The notes below the pieces were generated by a model that was not told the DNA's origin, searched no databases, and saw only the letters and a list, made by a program, of their open reading frames with translations. From assembly GCF_003710255.1 (NCBI RefSeq), contig NZ_RHIB01000001.1, positions 1,922,001 through 1,986,000 of the forward strand: DNA of 64,000 bases, given 5' to 3'. Below are positions 51,444-59,592 of the stretch, piece by piece (the stretch's first letter is position 1; every line of letters starts with the position of its first letter). The stretch is from Alteribacter keqinensis (GTDB lineage Bacteria > Bacillota > Bacilli > Bacillales > Salisediminibacteriaceae). Position numbers and translations under genes: made by a program.

Positions 51444-51508
51444 AGTATAAAAGACGAATATTAAGGAGAAATAAACCCTGTGTAAAGCAATTGTGAAGGT
51501 ATTGTAAA
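51444..51508 (-). promoter_or_regulatory. Pho-regulated promoter of pstS
   Basis: On the minus strand TTTACA, TTCACA, TTTACA and TTTATT follow one another at exactly 11-bp spacing (51508 down to 51470), a textbook PhoP box of TT(A/T/C)ACA repeats. TATACT (51444-51449) lies 20 bp downstream as the -10. Phosphate-starvation control by PhoP is expected. Confidence 0.9.
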
Positions 51509-51537
51509 TTTCAAAAAAAGAAGAGAGGGAAGGAAGG

Positions 51538-51580
51538 GGGTCTGTCCCCGCACAATTTTGTGTAAAATTGCGGTACAGGG
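51538..51580. repeat. REP-like element, second copy of the GGGTCTGTCCCC motif
   Basis: GGGTCTGTCCCCGCACAATT is identical to 511-530 and here forms an imperfect hairpin with the following AAAATTGCGGTACAGGG around a GTGT loop. It lies 30 bp upstream of the Pho box of pstS. Confidence 0.75.
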
Positions 51581-51707
51581 AGGATTTCATAAAATTGATA
51601 GGGGACTGTTGATAATCTTCATCGCTTCCCGGTGTTCATATTGTGTTCATATATTTTTGTCAGATTTTGCAGTGTTTTTTCTGAACATCATTTGAGACAA
51701 ATAGAAA

Positions 51708-51751
51708 AAGGCTGTGCAGGAAGGTAAAACCTCACCTTCTCACACAGCCTT
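51708..51751 (-). terminator. Terminator of the MBL-fold gene
   Basis: AAGGCTGTG and CACAGCCTT arms plus inner AAGGTGAGG/CCT.ACCTT pairing, then TTTTTC on the minus strand. Confidence 0.85.
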
Positions 51752-51788
51752 CTTCTAAAAACCGCTAATTCTATAATAATTACGTCAT

Positions 51789-52523
51789 TTACAATTTAAA
51801 TACTTTCCCCCCGGCAGCAAGCTCAACCTCTCCGCCGAACTCCCCCCGGGCTTCCTTAACCAAGTCTTCATAATTTCCAAAGTGCGGCAGGTGAGTCAAC
51901 ACCAGATGCCCCACACCTGCTTTTCGGGCCATCCGCCCGGCTTCCACGCTGTTCATGTGACCAAAGGGCTTTGAGTCCTGATCTGCGTAAAAACTCGTTT
52001 CCGCAATCAGGAGATCCGCTCCTTTGCTGAACTGAACAAGTTCATCGAGATATGTAGTGTCCGCGGTGTAAACAGCTGACCGCCCCGCCGCTTCCACACG
52101 TATGGCAAAGCACGGTACCGGATGATCTGTACGGCAAAACGTAAATTTCATCTCGCCAAACTGAAGCGACTCGCCTTCACTGTAAGGCAAGCCTTCCACC
52201 GCCGGCTCCTTCGTCAATGACTGAAACGCCGCTTTGTCTTCCTGATGTCCGTACATTAAAAGGCTGTCACTCGTCCGTTCAAGCGCTTTATCCACAATCC
52301 TTGCGTACTGAATCACTCCCAAATCCGCAATGTGATCCGCGTGATAATGACTGAACACCACTGCATCCACGTCCTTCAGCTCCGTGTATCTCTGGAGCTG
52401 TGACACGGCCCCGCTTCCGCAGTCGATCACTACTTTCATTCCATTATGCTCCACTAGATAACACGATGTGGCTTCTTCTTGTTCCGGATAGGCTCCCCAA
52501 AACCCGACAACTGTAATTTTCAC
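51789..52523 (-). CDS. MBL-fold metallohydrolase, YhfI-like
   Basis: A 244-residue metallo-beta-lactamase-fold protein. The HxHxDH motif is FSHYHADHIADL, further ligands are in FCRTDHPVP, YTADTTY and VLTHLPHF. The start KITVVGFWGAYPE and length match YhfI of B. subtilis and related RNase Z-like proteins of unknown substrate. I use the GTG at 52523; a TTG two codons earlier is closer to the AAGGAGG site. Confidence 0.85.
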   Translation of the reverse strand: MKITVVGFWGAYPEQEEATSCYLVEHNGMKVVIDCGSGAVSQLQRYTELKDVDAVVFSHYHADHIADLGVIQYARIVDKALERTSDSLLMYGHQEDKAAFQSLTKEPAVEGLPYSEGESLQFGEMKFTFCRTDHPVPCFAIRVEAAGRSAVYTADTTYLDELVQFSKGADLLIAETSFYADQDSKPFGHMNSVEAGRMARKAGVGHLVLTHLPHFGNYEDLVKEARGEFGGEVELAAGGKVFKL

Positions 52524-52576
52524 GATCAATCAGCCTCCTTTTTTAAACGCACTTGCAACGTCCTTCGTTTCGCTCC

Positions 52577-52975
52577 TTAATAATCCAGGAACCGCTCCCG
52601 CTCTTCAGCCGTCGGAACACGGCACGCCGCCCTTTTCCCAAACCACTTTATCCGGTTTCGGGCAATAATGTTGTAAACCCCGTCCCGCAAAGGATATGGA
52701 ATCAGGATAAACACCCACAATAAATTCCACGGCCGCCTAAGCTCCCGGACGATTCGAAGCGCCGCCCCTGATTTCATGTGGGAGCTCCCATCCTCTTCTA
52801 CAAGGATCATACTGTCTGTCCCCAGGGGAATACCCGACTTCTCCACAAGCCGCTTTCCTTCTTCACTCTGAAGGGACGCAAATGAAAACACCTTATCCGG
52901 GTCACGCTTTATGATAAACTGCACGCTCCCATCACAAAAATTGCACTCACCGTCAAACAGTACGACCTTTCCCAC
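52577..52975 (-). CDS. DCC-family (DUF393) thiol-disulfide oxidoreductase-like protein
   Basis: A protein of about 132 residues with the DGxCxxC motif in VVLFDGECNFCDGSVQFIIKRD and the LPLGTDSMILVEEDG-type second segment; NRIKWFGKRAACRVPT is near the end. This is the YuxK/DCC family, of unknown role. Start ambiguous: GTG at 52975 (AGGGGTG 6 nt upstream) or GTG at 52993. Confidence 0.8.
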   Translation of the reverse strand: MGKVVLFDGECNFCDGSVQFIIKRDPDKVFSFASLQSEEGKRLVEKSGIPLGTDSMILVEEDGSSHMKSGAALRIVRELRRPWNLLWVFILIPYPLRDGVYNIIARNRIKWFGKRAACRVPTAEERERFLDY

Positions 52976-53031
52976 TCCGATCACCCCTGTCACAGTCTGT
53001 ATTCTCAGTGTATCACAACGTGAGAAAGGCT

Positions 53032-53136
53032 AACCTGTTTAAATGGATGAGAAAGCTGTTTAAACGGCGGAGTAACCTGTTTAAATCGGTGCCGAATCTG
53101 TTCAAACGATCGGGGAACCTGTTTAAGTGGCGCGTG
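53032..53136. repeat. Tandem array of five 21-bp units
   Basis: Units begin at 53032, 53053, 53074, 53095 and 53116, each AAcCTGTTTAAA followed by a variable 9 bp. The period is exact. On either strand a frame reads as heptads (LFKWMRK, LFKRRSN and so on), but no start signal is present. Same core family, inverted, as at 21765. Confidence 0.85.
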
Positions 53137-53173
53137 AGGCTGCCCGCAAACCTCAAAAAACCGCCCCTCCCAC

Positions 53174-53236
53174 CTAACTTGATTAAACCACCCTCTAACT
53201 TGATTAAACCCACCGCTAACTCGACTAAACGCCGCT
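53174..53236. repeat. Tandem array of three 21-bp units
   Basis: CTAACTTGATTAAACC-type units start at 53174, 53195 and 53216. Their core is the inverse of TTTAATCAAGTTA in the array at 21765-21848. It continues the array at 53032 after a 37-bp gap. Confidence 0.85.
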
Positions 53237-53319
53237 CCCCCACTGCTCCCCCTCCTCCAAAACACAAAAAAACCCCGACACCACCTAAGCGGCATCGAGG
53301 GCTTTCTTCATGTATTGAC

Positions 53320-53613
53320 TTACGCTTCTTGAACCTCAGGGTATACGCTCACTTGTTTGCGATCGCGACCTACACGCTCAAATTTAACAACGCCGTCAAC
53401 TTTTGCGAACAACGTGTCGTCTCCGCCTCGGCCCACGTTTACACCAGGGTAAATGCGAGTTCCGCGTTGACGTACAAGGATAGATCCACCAGTAACAGAC
53501 TGACCGTCTCCACGTTTAGTACCTAAACGCTTAGAGATTGAGTCACGACCGTTTTTCGTACTACCTACCCCTTTTTTCTGTGCGAAAAATTGAAGATCCA
53601 GTTTCAAAAACAT
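53320..53613 (-). CDS. rpmA: 50S ribosomal protein L27
   Basis: A 97-residue L27 with the Firmicutes N-terminal extension [11 protein letters not shown], which the Prp protease removes after FFA to expose [14 protein letters not shown]. The conserved [23 protein letters not shown] follows. Start is the ATG at 53613, 6 nt after AGGAGGTG, not the earlier in-frame codon. Prp is encoded immediately upstream. Confidence 0.97.
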   Translation of the reverse strand: MFLKLDLQFFAQKKGVGSTKNGRDSISKRLGTKRGDGQSVTGGSILVRQRGTRIYPGVNVGRGGDDTLFAKVDGVVKFERVGRDRKQVSVYPEVQEA

Positions 53614-53618
53614 AACTT

Positions 53619-53951
53619 TCACCTCCTGTTTACTTGGATATACTCCCCGTATTGTTCCACCAGCATGGAAAACGATACGAAGAGCCCTTCTAAGAGCAAT
53701 TGTACTTTCTCATGCGTATCAACCCCGAGGTCACCCGGAACCTGACAGCGGAGAAAACCACCCTCACTTCCCATCTCTACAGGAAGCTCGAGTTCACAAA
53801 GCTCAGCAATGGCATTGATCGTCCCAAACGACAAAGCAGACGCTGCAGCACACACAAGGTCATGACCATGGGGGCCGGAATCAGCATGTCCCTTCATCGT
53901 AAACGACGAAATATGCTTATTTTCATTTCGCTCAACCGTAACTCTGATCAT
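53619..53951 (-). CDS. prp: Ribosomal-processing cysteine protease Prp
   Basis: A 110-residue Prp (YsxB) protein. The catalytic His and Cys are in [19 protein letters not shown]. It cleaves the N-terminal extension of L27 and lies between rplU and rpmA as usual in Firmicutes. Confidence 0.96.
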   Translation of the reverse strand: MIRVTVERNENKHISSFTMKGHADSGPHGHDLVCAAASALSFGTINAIAELCELELPVEMGSEGGFLRCQVPGDLGVDTHEKVQLLLEGLFVSFSMLVEQYGEYIQVNRR

Positions 53952-53963
53952 AAGAGCCCCCGA

Positions 53964-54272
53964 TTAAACGGTAATAGAATCGATCGTTACTTTCGTGTAA
54001 GGCTGACGATGACCCTGCTTACGACGATAGTTTTTACGCTTCTTCATTTTGTAAACGATTGTCTTCTTGCCGCGGCCGTGTTTCTCAACCTTAGCAGAAA
54101 CAGAAGCACCCTCTACCAATGGAGAACCAACTTTCGTCTCGTCACCACCAACTAGGATTACCCGGTCAAACGTTACAGTTTCACCTTCAGCAATATCAAG
54201 CTTTTCAACGAAAACCTCTTGGCCTTCAGTTACTTTCACTTGTTTACCACCAGTTTCAATAATTGCGTACAT
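53964..54272 (-). CDS. rplU: 50S ribosomal protein L21
   Basis: A 102-residue L21: [20 protein letters not shown] at the start and [21 protein letters not shown], the RNA-binding end. AAGGAGGTG precedes the ATG. First of rplU-prp-rpmA and preceded by an L21 leader. Confidence 0.97.
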   Translation of the reverse strand: MYAIIETGGKQVKVTEGQEVFVEKLDIAEGETVTFDRVILVGGDETKVGSPLVEGASVSAKVEKHGRGKKTIVYKMKKRKNYRRKQGHRQPYTKVTIDSITV

Positions 54273-54290
54273 ATCATGCGCACCTCCTTA

Positions 54291-54391
54291 ATTACTCAGA
54301 CTCGCCATTGCAGGTGCTTTCTATCCCTCAGCCGAGGGGCAGTTCGCTTAAAAACCTGCTCTGTGCGGTTGCAGTTCTTTGGGTGCAACCA
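54291..54391 (-). ncRNA. L21 leader (ribosomal protein autoregulatory RNA)
   Basis: Immediately upstream of rplU are two hairpins: GGTTGCA with TGCAACC (54367-54390) and a second closed by GCAGGT/ACCTGC with an inner CCCTCGGCTGAGGG. This is the Firmicutes L21-leader arrangement, used for feedback control by a ribosomal protein. Confidence 0.8.
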
Positions 54392-54434
54392 AACAACTAA
54401 CAAGAAATATCATATCACAACGGCAAAATCAGTG

Positions 54435-55892
54435 TCAATCACCAGTTTGCCGATTCCAAAAACCCTTCGCATCCTCCAACTCACCGGCAAAACGAACCGA
54501 GTAACCCAAACCCTCTGTCTGGGTAAAGAAAACACGCACTCCCGTCTTCTCCTCAAGAGAATGTCTGTGACGACCCGTATCCAGATACTCCCCCAGTTCC
54601 TTTCCTGCGCTGATGACAACCGCCTCTGTATCCTGCATCTCAAGAAGCTCACGCTCAAGAGCAAAGTACAGGCTCTGTGCCGATCTCACGAGGCCTTTCC
54701 CTTCACAAACCGTACATGACTCCGTAAGCCGTTCCGCCACCGTCGACCTCGCTTTTTTCCGGGTCATCTCCACAAGCCCGAGCTTTGTAAACCCAATCAC
54801 AGTCGTTCTTGTCCGGTCCTCTCTGAGAGCATCATTCAAGGTCTTTAATACCAGCTCCTGGCTCTTTTCGTCCTCCATATCAATAAAGTCCACAATAATA
54901 ATTCCGCCGAGATCCCGGAGACGCAACTGTTCAGCCACAGCCACCGCCGCCCCACAGTTCGCTTTAACCACCGTATCCTCAAGGGACGTCTTTCCGGTAA
55001 ACTTCCCCGTATTCACATCAATGACGGTCATTGCTTCTGTTTCTTCTATTATTAAAGAGCCGCCGTTTTTCAGCCACACCTGCTTACTGAACACATGCTC
55101 AAGCTTTTTTTCCAGATCGAAGACCGTAAAAATGCCTCCACGCTCTTTATGCAAACGTACCTCTGCCTGTTCAAAGGGATTCATCCTCAGCCAGCGGGTC
55201 AAAAAGGTGTAGTCTTTCGGATGGTCGATCGTAATTTTCGTATTCGGCCGGTGGGCATAGTTTCTTGCCACCTGCAAAATCATCGATCCCCCCTCAAACA
55301 CAAGTGCCGGGGCTCCTTTCTCCTTCGAATCCACAAGGCTGTCCCTGAACATCTCCCGGAGCACATCGAGCTCCTGCCTTACCTGATCCATACTCAGTTC
55401 TTTTGCAACGGTCCGGATAATGATCCCCTCCGGAGCCTCTACCGTCTCCTGCCCGAACGTACGCCACTCTTTTCTCAGCTCATCTTCCCCAAGGCGCTTT
55501 GATACAGCCACGTAATCAGAGTAGGGAAGGTAAACAATGGACTGCCCCGGAAGCTGGATAAATTCCGAGAGCTTCGGCCCTTTCGTACTCATCTCTTCTT
55601 TCGCAACCTGGACAAGCACTTCCTGGCCCTGTTTCACACACGAGGCAATCGGCTTTTTCCCACCGTCTGTCGCCCTCACGTCTTTACTATGTAAGTAGCC
55701 GTCTTTTCCAATTCCGAGATCCACAAACGCCGCTTCCATTCCCGGAAGCACCTTTGTAACTCTCCCTTTATATATATCGCCTACTCTCGCCGTTCCGGCC
55801 GGGAGCTCCACGAGCCACTCCACGACTTTGCCGTTTTCAAGAATGGCGCCTCGCTTTTCATCTGTAATTGTATTTAATATGATTTCAAGCAC
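54435..55892 (-). CDS. rng: Ribonuclease G/E family endoribonuclease
   Basis: A 485-residue Rne/Rng enzyme. The S1 domain at 35-120 (GDIYKGRVTKVLPGMEAAFVDLG), catalytic Asp residues in AMTVIDVNTGKFTG and IIIVDFIDMED, and the zinc link CTVCEGKG are intact. It cleaves AU-rich single-stranded RNA in rRNA maturation or mRNA decay. GTG start with GGAG 9 nt upstream. It lies upstream of rplU on the same strand. Confidence 0.94.
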   Translation of the reverse strand: MLEIILNTITDEKRGAILENGKVVEWLVELPAGTARVGDIYKGRVTKVLPGMEAAFVDLGIGKDGYLHSKDVRATDGGKKPIASCVKQGQEVLVQVAKEEMSTKGPKLSEFIQLPGQSIVYLPYSDYVAVSKRLGEDELRKEWRTFGQETVEAPEGIIIRTVAKELSMDQVRQELDVLREMFRDSLVDSKEKGAPALVFEGGSMILQVARNYAHRPNTKITIDHPKDYTFLTRWLRMNPFEQAEVRLHKERGGIFTVFDLEKKLEHVFSKQVWLKNGGSLIIEETEAMTVIDVNTGKFTGKTSLEDTVVKANCGAAVAVAEQLRLRDLGGIIIVDFIDMEDEKSQELVLKTLNDALREDRTRTTVIGFTKLGLVEMTRKKARSTVAERLTESCTVCEGKGLVRSAQSLYFALERELLEMQDTEAVVISAGKELGEYLDTGRHRHSLEEKTGVRVFFTQTEGLGYSVRFAGELEDAKGFWNRQTGD

Positions 55893-56301
55893 TGTCTGTC
55901 GCTCCGTTTCCTGTCTGATTACCGTTATTATACATGATCAGACGATTTGCCGCTTTTTAGACCTTTTACCCTCTGCTTTATTTAAAGAATAGTTTCAAAC
56001 ATTCTTTTATACTCAAAGTCCATTGCACTGCAGGCGGACTCTTTCCGCGGGAGTCGCCGCCTTCCGCTTCATTCCTCATATTTATGAAAAATACTTGATA
56101 TAGGATTTTTAATATCCCCTGTTTACAGAAGATGAAGAAGCCGGCTAAATCCATCTCCCTTAAAACGTCTAAAACCAGGGTGCAGCTGGAGCACCAAAGG
56201 CTTTAAGGCATTATTCTGTGAAGACCAAATTTGCCTTTTCAAGAACGGTTAGTTGCTAATTAGGTTGCTGAAATCTCGTATCTGCACATCCTCTCAAAAT
56301 A
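55893..56301. other. Intergenic region with a partial interspersed repeat
   Basis: About 410 bp with no gene. At 56030-56080, GCGGACTC, TTTCCGCGGGAGTCGCCGCC and CTTCCGCTTCATTCC are a short remnant of the Bacillaceae palindromic repeat. The rest is AT-rich without clear signals. Confidence 0.5.
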
Positions 56302-56350
56302 AGAAGCTCCCCTTCGTCGATCAAAAGACCGCGTCTATGGGGAGCATTCT
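56302..56350 (-). terminator. Terminator overlapping the spoIVFB stop
   Basis: GCTCCCC (in the last codons of the gene) pairs with GGGGAGC, followed by TTCTTATTTT on the minus strand. Confidence 0.6.
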
Positions 56351-57157
56351 TTTTTTCTGATTAAAAAAAGCTTCAAGGATTTTTTCTTCCTCAACTGCTT
56401 TTCCAGTATCGTGGAGGACAATCATGTGCTGACAGTTTCGTCTCAATTTTTTAATCACATCAGCGACCTTCTCGTCCCCATTCACAAACAAAGGCCTCAT
56501 CCGGCTCACGAGTTTTGCCTTTTTCTCAAAACGCTCGATGAGAAAACGCATGAAAATAAAATGCCGCTGTCTCCATTCAAGATAATGATGAACAGCGAGG
56601 AAGCTGAGGACGACGATTAAATTCAGATGGAAGGGAAGAATGCTCAAAGCAACACACCAGAACAGCGTTAAAAACACGAGAGAAGAATAAAACGATGTGT
56701 AGAGTGCTTTCCGGTATGGAAGGAACGCAGTCTGAAGAACAAACAGTAATTTGCCTCCGTCCAATGGCTTAATCGGCAGAAGGTTAAAGGCCAGAATTGT
56801 CAGGTTGTGAAACAGAAAAATGGCATGATCCGAAGCACTCCACCATTGAAACTGTAGGCAGATAAAGCTCAGGGCAATGAGCCAGAGGTGCTGCAGGGGT
56901 CCGGCGATAATCACAAGCGCTTCTTCTTTCACCGGCCTGTTTCCGTACTCCTCTGTTTCTGCCACACCACCAAAAGGAAGGAGTTCAATCTTAGTCAGGC
57001 GCCAGCCAAACCGTTTCGCCGTCCATCCATGTCCCATCTCATGAATAAACACGATCAAAAACATCATGATGACTTCCTTAAAATAACCGGTAATGACCCC
57101 GGAGCCTAGAATGACCCAGAAGAGCGGGTGAACTTTAACGATCTTCAAAAGATCCAT
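56321..57157 (-). CDS. spoIVFB: Stage IV sporulation intramembrane metalloprotease SpoIVFB
   Basis: A 278-residue membrane protein of the site-2 protease family. The zinc motif HEMGH is in VFIHEMGHGWTAKRFG, and NLLPIKPLDGGK has the third ligand (Asp). A C-terminal CBS-like part follows. It processes pro-sigma-K in the mother cell. The ATG overlaps the stop of spoIVFA (TGATG). Confidence 0.95.
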   Translation of the reverse strand: MDLLKIVKVHPLFWVILGSGVITGYFKEVIMMFLIVFIHEMGHGWTAKRFGWRLTKIELLPFGGVAETEEYGNRPVKEEALVIIAGPLQHLWLIALSFICLQFQWWSASDHAIFLFHNLTILAFNLLPIKPLDGGKLLFVLQTAFLPYRKALYTSFYSSLVFLTLFWCVALSILPFHLNLIVVLSFLAVHHYLEWRQRHFIFMRFLIERFEKKAKLVSRMRPLFVNGDEKVADVIKKLRRNCQHMIVLHDTGKAVEEEKILEAFFNQKKRMLPIDAVF

Positions 57158-57969
57158 CAAGGTGCGATCACATCAATCGGATCAACGAAACTTTCCCCTT
57201 CTTTTAATGCAAAGTAATACACACCAACCGAATCGTCATCACGAGCCGGTGATACGTACCCGACCAGATCACCTGCTTCCACATGGTCATAGAGATTTAC
57301 CTGGATATTGTCGAGCATGCCGTACCACGATTCTCCCCCGTCGTAATGACGGATCACCACTGTTTTTCCCCACTCTTTTGCTTCGTCTTCACCTACAAAG
57401 CTGATCACGCCACCCCGGACCGCTTCAACAGACTCATTAATATTCGTCTCCACATAAATGCCCCGTCCGTTCTGCTCAAAGGACTCGGCGATGGTCCCGT
57501 TAGCAGGTAACGCGTATGCCAGTTCCATGTCTTCCCCCTCAGGTGCCGGTGCTACTTCCATGCTTGGGGGCAGGAGAGCAAGGGGACGGCCGAACTGATT
57601 CTCATACCAGTCAGACACCGCAGCAAATTCGAAGTCCTGATTAAAGGATTGATGAACAAACTGACGGGCGGTATCAAACTGCCCTGCCGGAAGACTGAAA
57701 AGGATTGCAACAAGAAGGAACAGGCACACACTCGAGAGTACCTGAAACATGATGGTCTCCTTTTTAAAGAAAGGTTCAGACTGCTCCTTATCCCTTGCAC
57801 CGGGGCGGTAAAAGTCCGTTTCTTCCCTGGCCTCGTCATGGCTCGTCTGAATCCATGGCGGATAGGAAGACCGGTCCCGTCTCCGCTCCCCTTCCCGTGC
57901 TCTGCCGGGCTGCCGGCGCTTACGCTTTGCTTCCATCATTCTTTTTATTTTCTCCGCCCGATTTTTCAT
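57157..57969 (-). CDS. spoIVFA: Stage IV sporulation protein SpoIVFA
   Basis: A 270-residue protein: basic charged N-terminus, one transmembrane helix (IMFQVLSSVCLFLLVAILFSL, about 72-92), and a C-terminal LytM-like M23 domain (VVIRHYDGGESWYGML.NI). SpoIVFA holds SpoIVFB inactive in the outer forespore membrane. The ATG has GGGGGAAAG 4-8 nt upstream. Confidence 0.92.
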   Translation of the reverse strand: MKNRAEKIKRMMEAKRKRRQPGRAREGERRRDRSSYPPWIQTSHDEAREETDFYRPGARDKEQSEPFFKKETIMFQVLSSVCLFLLVAILFSLPAGQFDTARQFVHQSFNQDFEFAAVSDWYENQFGRPLALLPPSMEVAPAPEGEDMELAYALPANGTIAESFEQNGRGIYVETNINESVEAVRGGVISFVGEDEAKEWGKTVVIRHYDGGESWYGMLDNIQVNLYDHVEAGDLVGYVSPARDDDSVGVYYFALKEGESFVDPIDVIAP

Positions 57970-58111
57970 TCTCTTTCCCCCATCCTCTGCATACCATTGA
58001 GACTTATTAATACACTATATGACTTGTCCGGAGGGAATATGCGGAGCCTGTCACCCAGCATTGTGAGTGGTTAAATTACACGATTTTTCACGCCCTGACG
58101 CCTTGTTCACC

Positions 58112-58120
58112 TGCTATAAT
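58112..58120 (+). promoter_or_regulatory. Extended -10 promoter of the small membrane protein gene
   Basis: TGCTATAAT is an extended -10 with a perfect TATAAT. No good -35 was found; it lies 34 bp upstream of the ATG at 58154. Confidence 0.6.
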
Positions 58121-58153
58121 AAGCTAAACCAGAAAACAGGGGGGCAAAAGCAT

Positions 58154-58279
58154 ATGAACCTGATCGTCGAAAGCTTTGCAGGTCTTCTCTCAGTGGCAGC
58201 CGTCTCCATTTTTTCTTTTCAGTCCGTCGAATTTTCCCAGGCAGCACTGGAGCTCATTGCCCAGTATAAAAAGAATTAA
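58154..58279 (+). CDS. 41-residue small membrane peptide
   Basis: MNLIVESFAGLLSVAAVSIF then SFQSVEFSQAALELIAQYKKN: one hydrophobic helix and an amphipathic basic end. GGGGGGC is 8 nt upstream of the ATG, with an extended -10 promoter before and a strong terminator after, so it is very likely expressed. Function unknown. Confidence 0.7.
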   Translation: MNLIVESFAGLLSVAAVSIFSFQSVEFSQAALELIAQYKKN

Positions 58280-58283
58280 AAGG

Positions 58284-58309
58284 ACCTCACCGGCGCGGGC
58301 CGGTGAGGT
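58284..58309 (+). terminator. Terminator of the small membrane peptide gene
   Basis: ACCTCACCGG and CCGGTGAGGT arms with a 6-nt loop followed by TTTTTT. Confidence 0.92.
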
Positions 58310-58338
58310 TTTTTAGGGGATAAAATGGATGCAAAATT

Positions 58339-58440
58339 TTAAGAACCGGTGATTGCATATTTAAAACCGATAATCATACAGTTAAAACCACTTAAAAAAT
58401 ATTAAGCCGTTAATCACACACTTACTTAAAACCGATAAAC
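58339..58440. repeat. Degenerate array of ~21-bp units
   Basis: TTAAAACCGATAATCA-like units start at about 58339, 58361, 58382, 58402 and 58426, so the spacing is 20-24 bp. Less regular than the arrays at 21765, 45381 and 53032 but similar in size and in lying between genes. Confidence 0.6.
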
Positions 58441-58447
58441 CTTCGCC

Positions 58448-59074
58448 CTACTTCTCTATAACAAACACACCGCCGCAGTAGGAATGCTTGTGGAACGTCA
58501 CCCGGCATACTCCCCTTAACGCTTCTTCCAGCTCATCAGCCACAAAGTAAAACTCATTCCCGTCCCAGTGATGAAGATTCTCCTCCCGGCATGTGTTCAG
58601 ATGCTCCCGCGTTTCAAATGCCACGTCCCCGATGAAAATTTTGCCGCCTTCTTTTAACAGCGGCAGCAGCTCCCTCACCATCCTTACCTTCTCCTCGTCA
58701 CTCAAATGGTGAAGGGCGTATGTACTCACAACGGCGTCAAACTTTTCTTCCTTCACTTCCGTAGGCAGTCCTTTTGCAAAATCCCACTCAATCAAGGTCG
58801 CATCAGGCATTTTCCCCCTGGCTATGGCTATCATTTCACTGGAAAAATCAATCCCCGTAACCCGATGGCCGTCTTCATAGAGGCTTGTGGTCAGTACACC
58901 TGTCCCAAAGCCGATATCCAAAACCTCTGCTTGGTCTTTTTTCATCACTTCACTGTAAATTCCGTTGATGTTCTTCTTATACCCTGCAAAGGGATACTCG
59001 TTCTTTTCTTCAATAACCATCACGTCCTGATCATAGGCTTTTGCCCACAAATCGAATCCCTGTTTATTTAACAC
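58448..59074 (-). CDS. Class I SAM-dependent methyltransferase
   Basis: A 208-residue methyltransferase. Motif I is VLDIGFGTGVLTTSLYEDGH, then GIDFSSEMI and FDAVVSTYALHHLSDEEK. The N-terminus GFDLWAKAYDQDVMVIEEKNEYPFAGYKK is typical of a Bacillus family without known substrate. GTG start after AAAGGAGA. Last of a three-gene unit with Nudix and DUF2332 genes. Confidence 0.88.
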   Translation of the reverse strand: MLNKQGFDLWAKAYDQDVMVIEEKNEYPFAGYKKNINGIYSEVMKKDQAEVLDIGFGTGVLTTSLYEDGHRVTGIDFSSEMIAIARGKMPDATLIEWDFAKGLPTEVKEEKFDAVVSTYALHHLSDEEKVRMVRELLPLLKEGGKIFIGDVAFETREHLNTCREENLHHWDGNEFYFVADELEEALRGVCRVTFHKHSYCGGVFVIEK

Positions 59075-59092
59075 CTGTTCATTTCTCCTTTA

Positions 59093-59581
59093 CTAAACCC
59101 GGCTGTACACCTTCTCCAGTGGATTTTCGTCTACATTTACGAGCAGGTCTCCTTCGTAATAATACCGGTATGTATGTTTATTTTCCCCATCAAGCATCTG
59201 TGGCAGGAAATACATAAAATCAGCAAGGCCCGTGTTTTCTTTATCAATAAGCCACTCTCTCGTTTTCCAGTCCAGAATCCCTTCTTCTCTTTTTACCGGT
59301 GTTGGATACGATGTCTGTTCCGGAATTTCAGCAATATACACATACATGCCTCCATAATCTGCACCGTCTATCACCCACGTTACATTTCCTTTATGGTCGA
59401 TGTCAGTAAGCACCAGCCCCGTCTCTTCTTTTACTTCTCTAAGCACCCCTTGAAGAGGTGTTTCCCCGGGTTCAATTTTCCCACCGACACCGTTCCACCT
59501 GCCCATCCATGATCCTTTTTCCCGGTTGAGCAAAAGAATTTCGTTTCCCCTTTTAATAAAACAAATCGTAAAATTCAGCAT
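59093..59581 (-). CDS. Nudix hydrolase, 8-oxo-dGTP diphosphatase-like
   Basis: A 162-residue protein with a complete Nudix box from GKIEPGE to REVKEETGL (GX5EX7REUXEEXGU). MLNFTICFIKRGNEILLLNRE and WNGVGGK resemble MutT/YvcI-type 8-oxo-dGTP diphosphatases. The second of two adjacent ATGs fits the GGAGG spacing. Begins 12 bp after the DUF2332 gene. Confidence 0.87.
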   Translation of the reverse strand: MLNFTICFIKRGNEILLLNREKGSWMGRWNGVGGKIEPGETPLQGVLREVKEETGLVLTDIDHKGNVTWVIDGADYGGMYVYIAEIPEQTSYPTPVKREEGILDWKTREWLIDKENTGLADFMYFLPQMLDGENKHTYRYYYEGDLLVNVDENPLEKVYSRV

Positions 59582-59592
59582 CATCCGGCCTC

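Noticed and set aside
53008-53526. Long plus-strand frame with LFKxxxx heptads running into rpmA antisense
   Set aside because: Also a consequence of the 21-bp array; the rest lies antisense to rpmA and there is no start signal.
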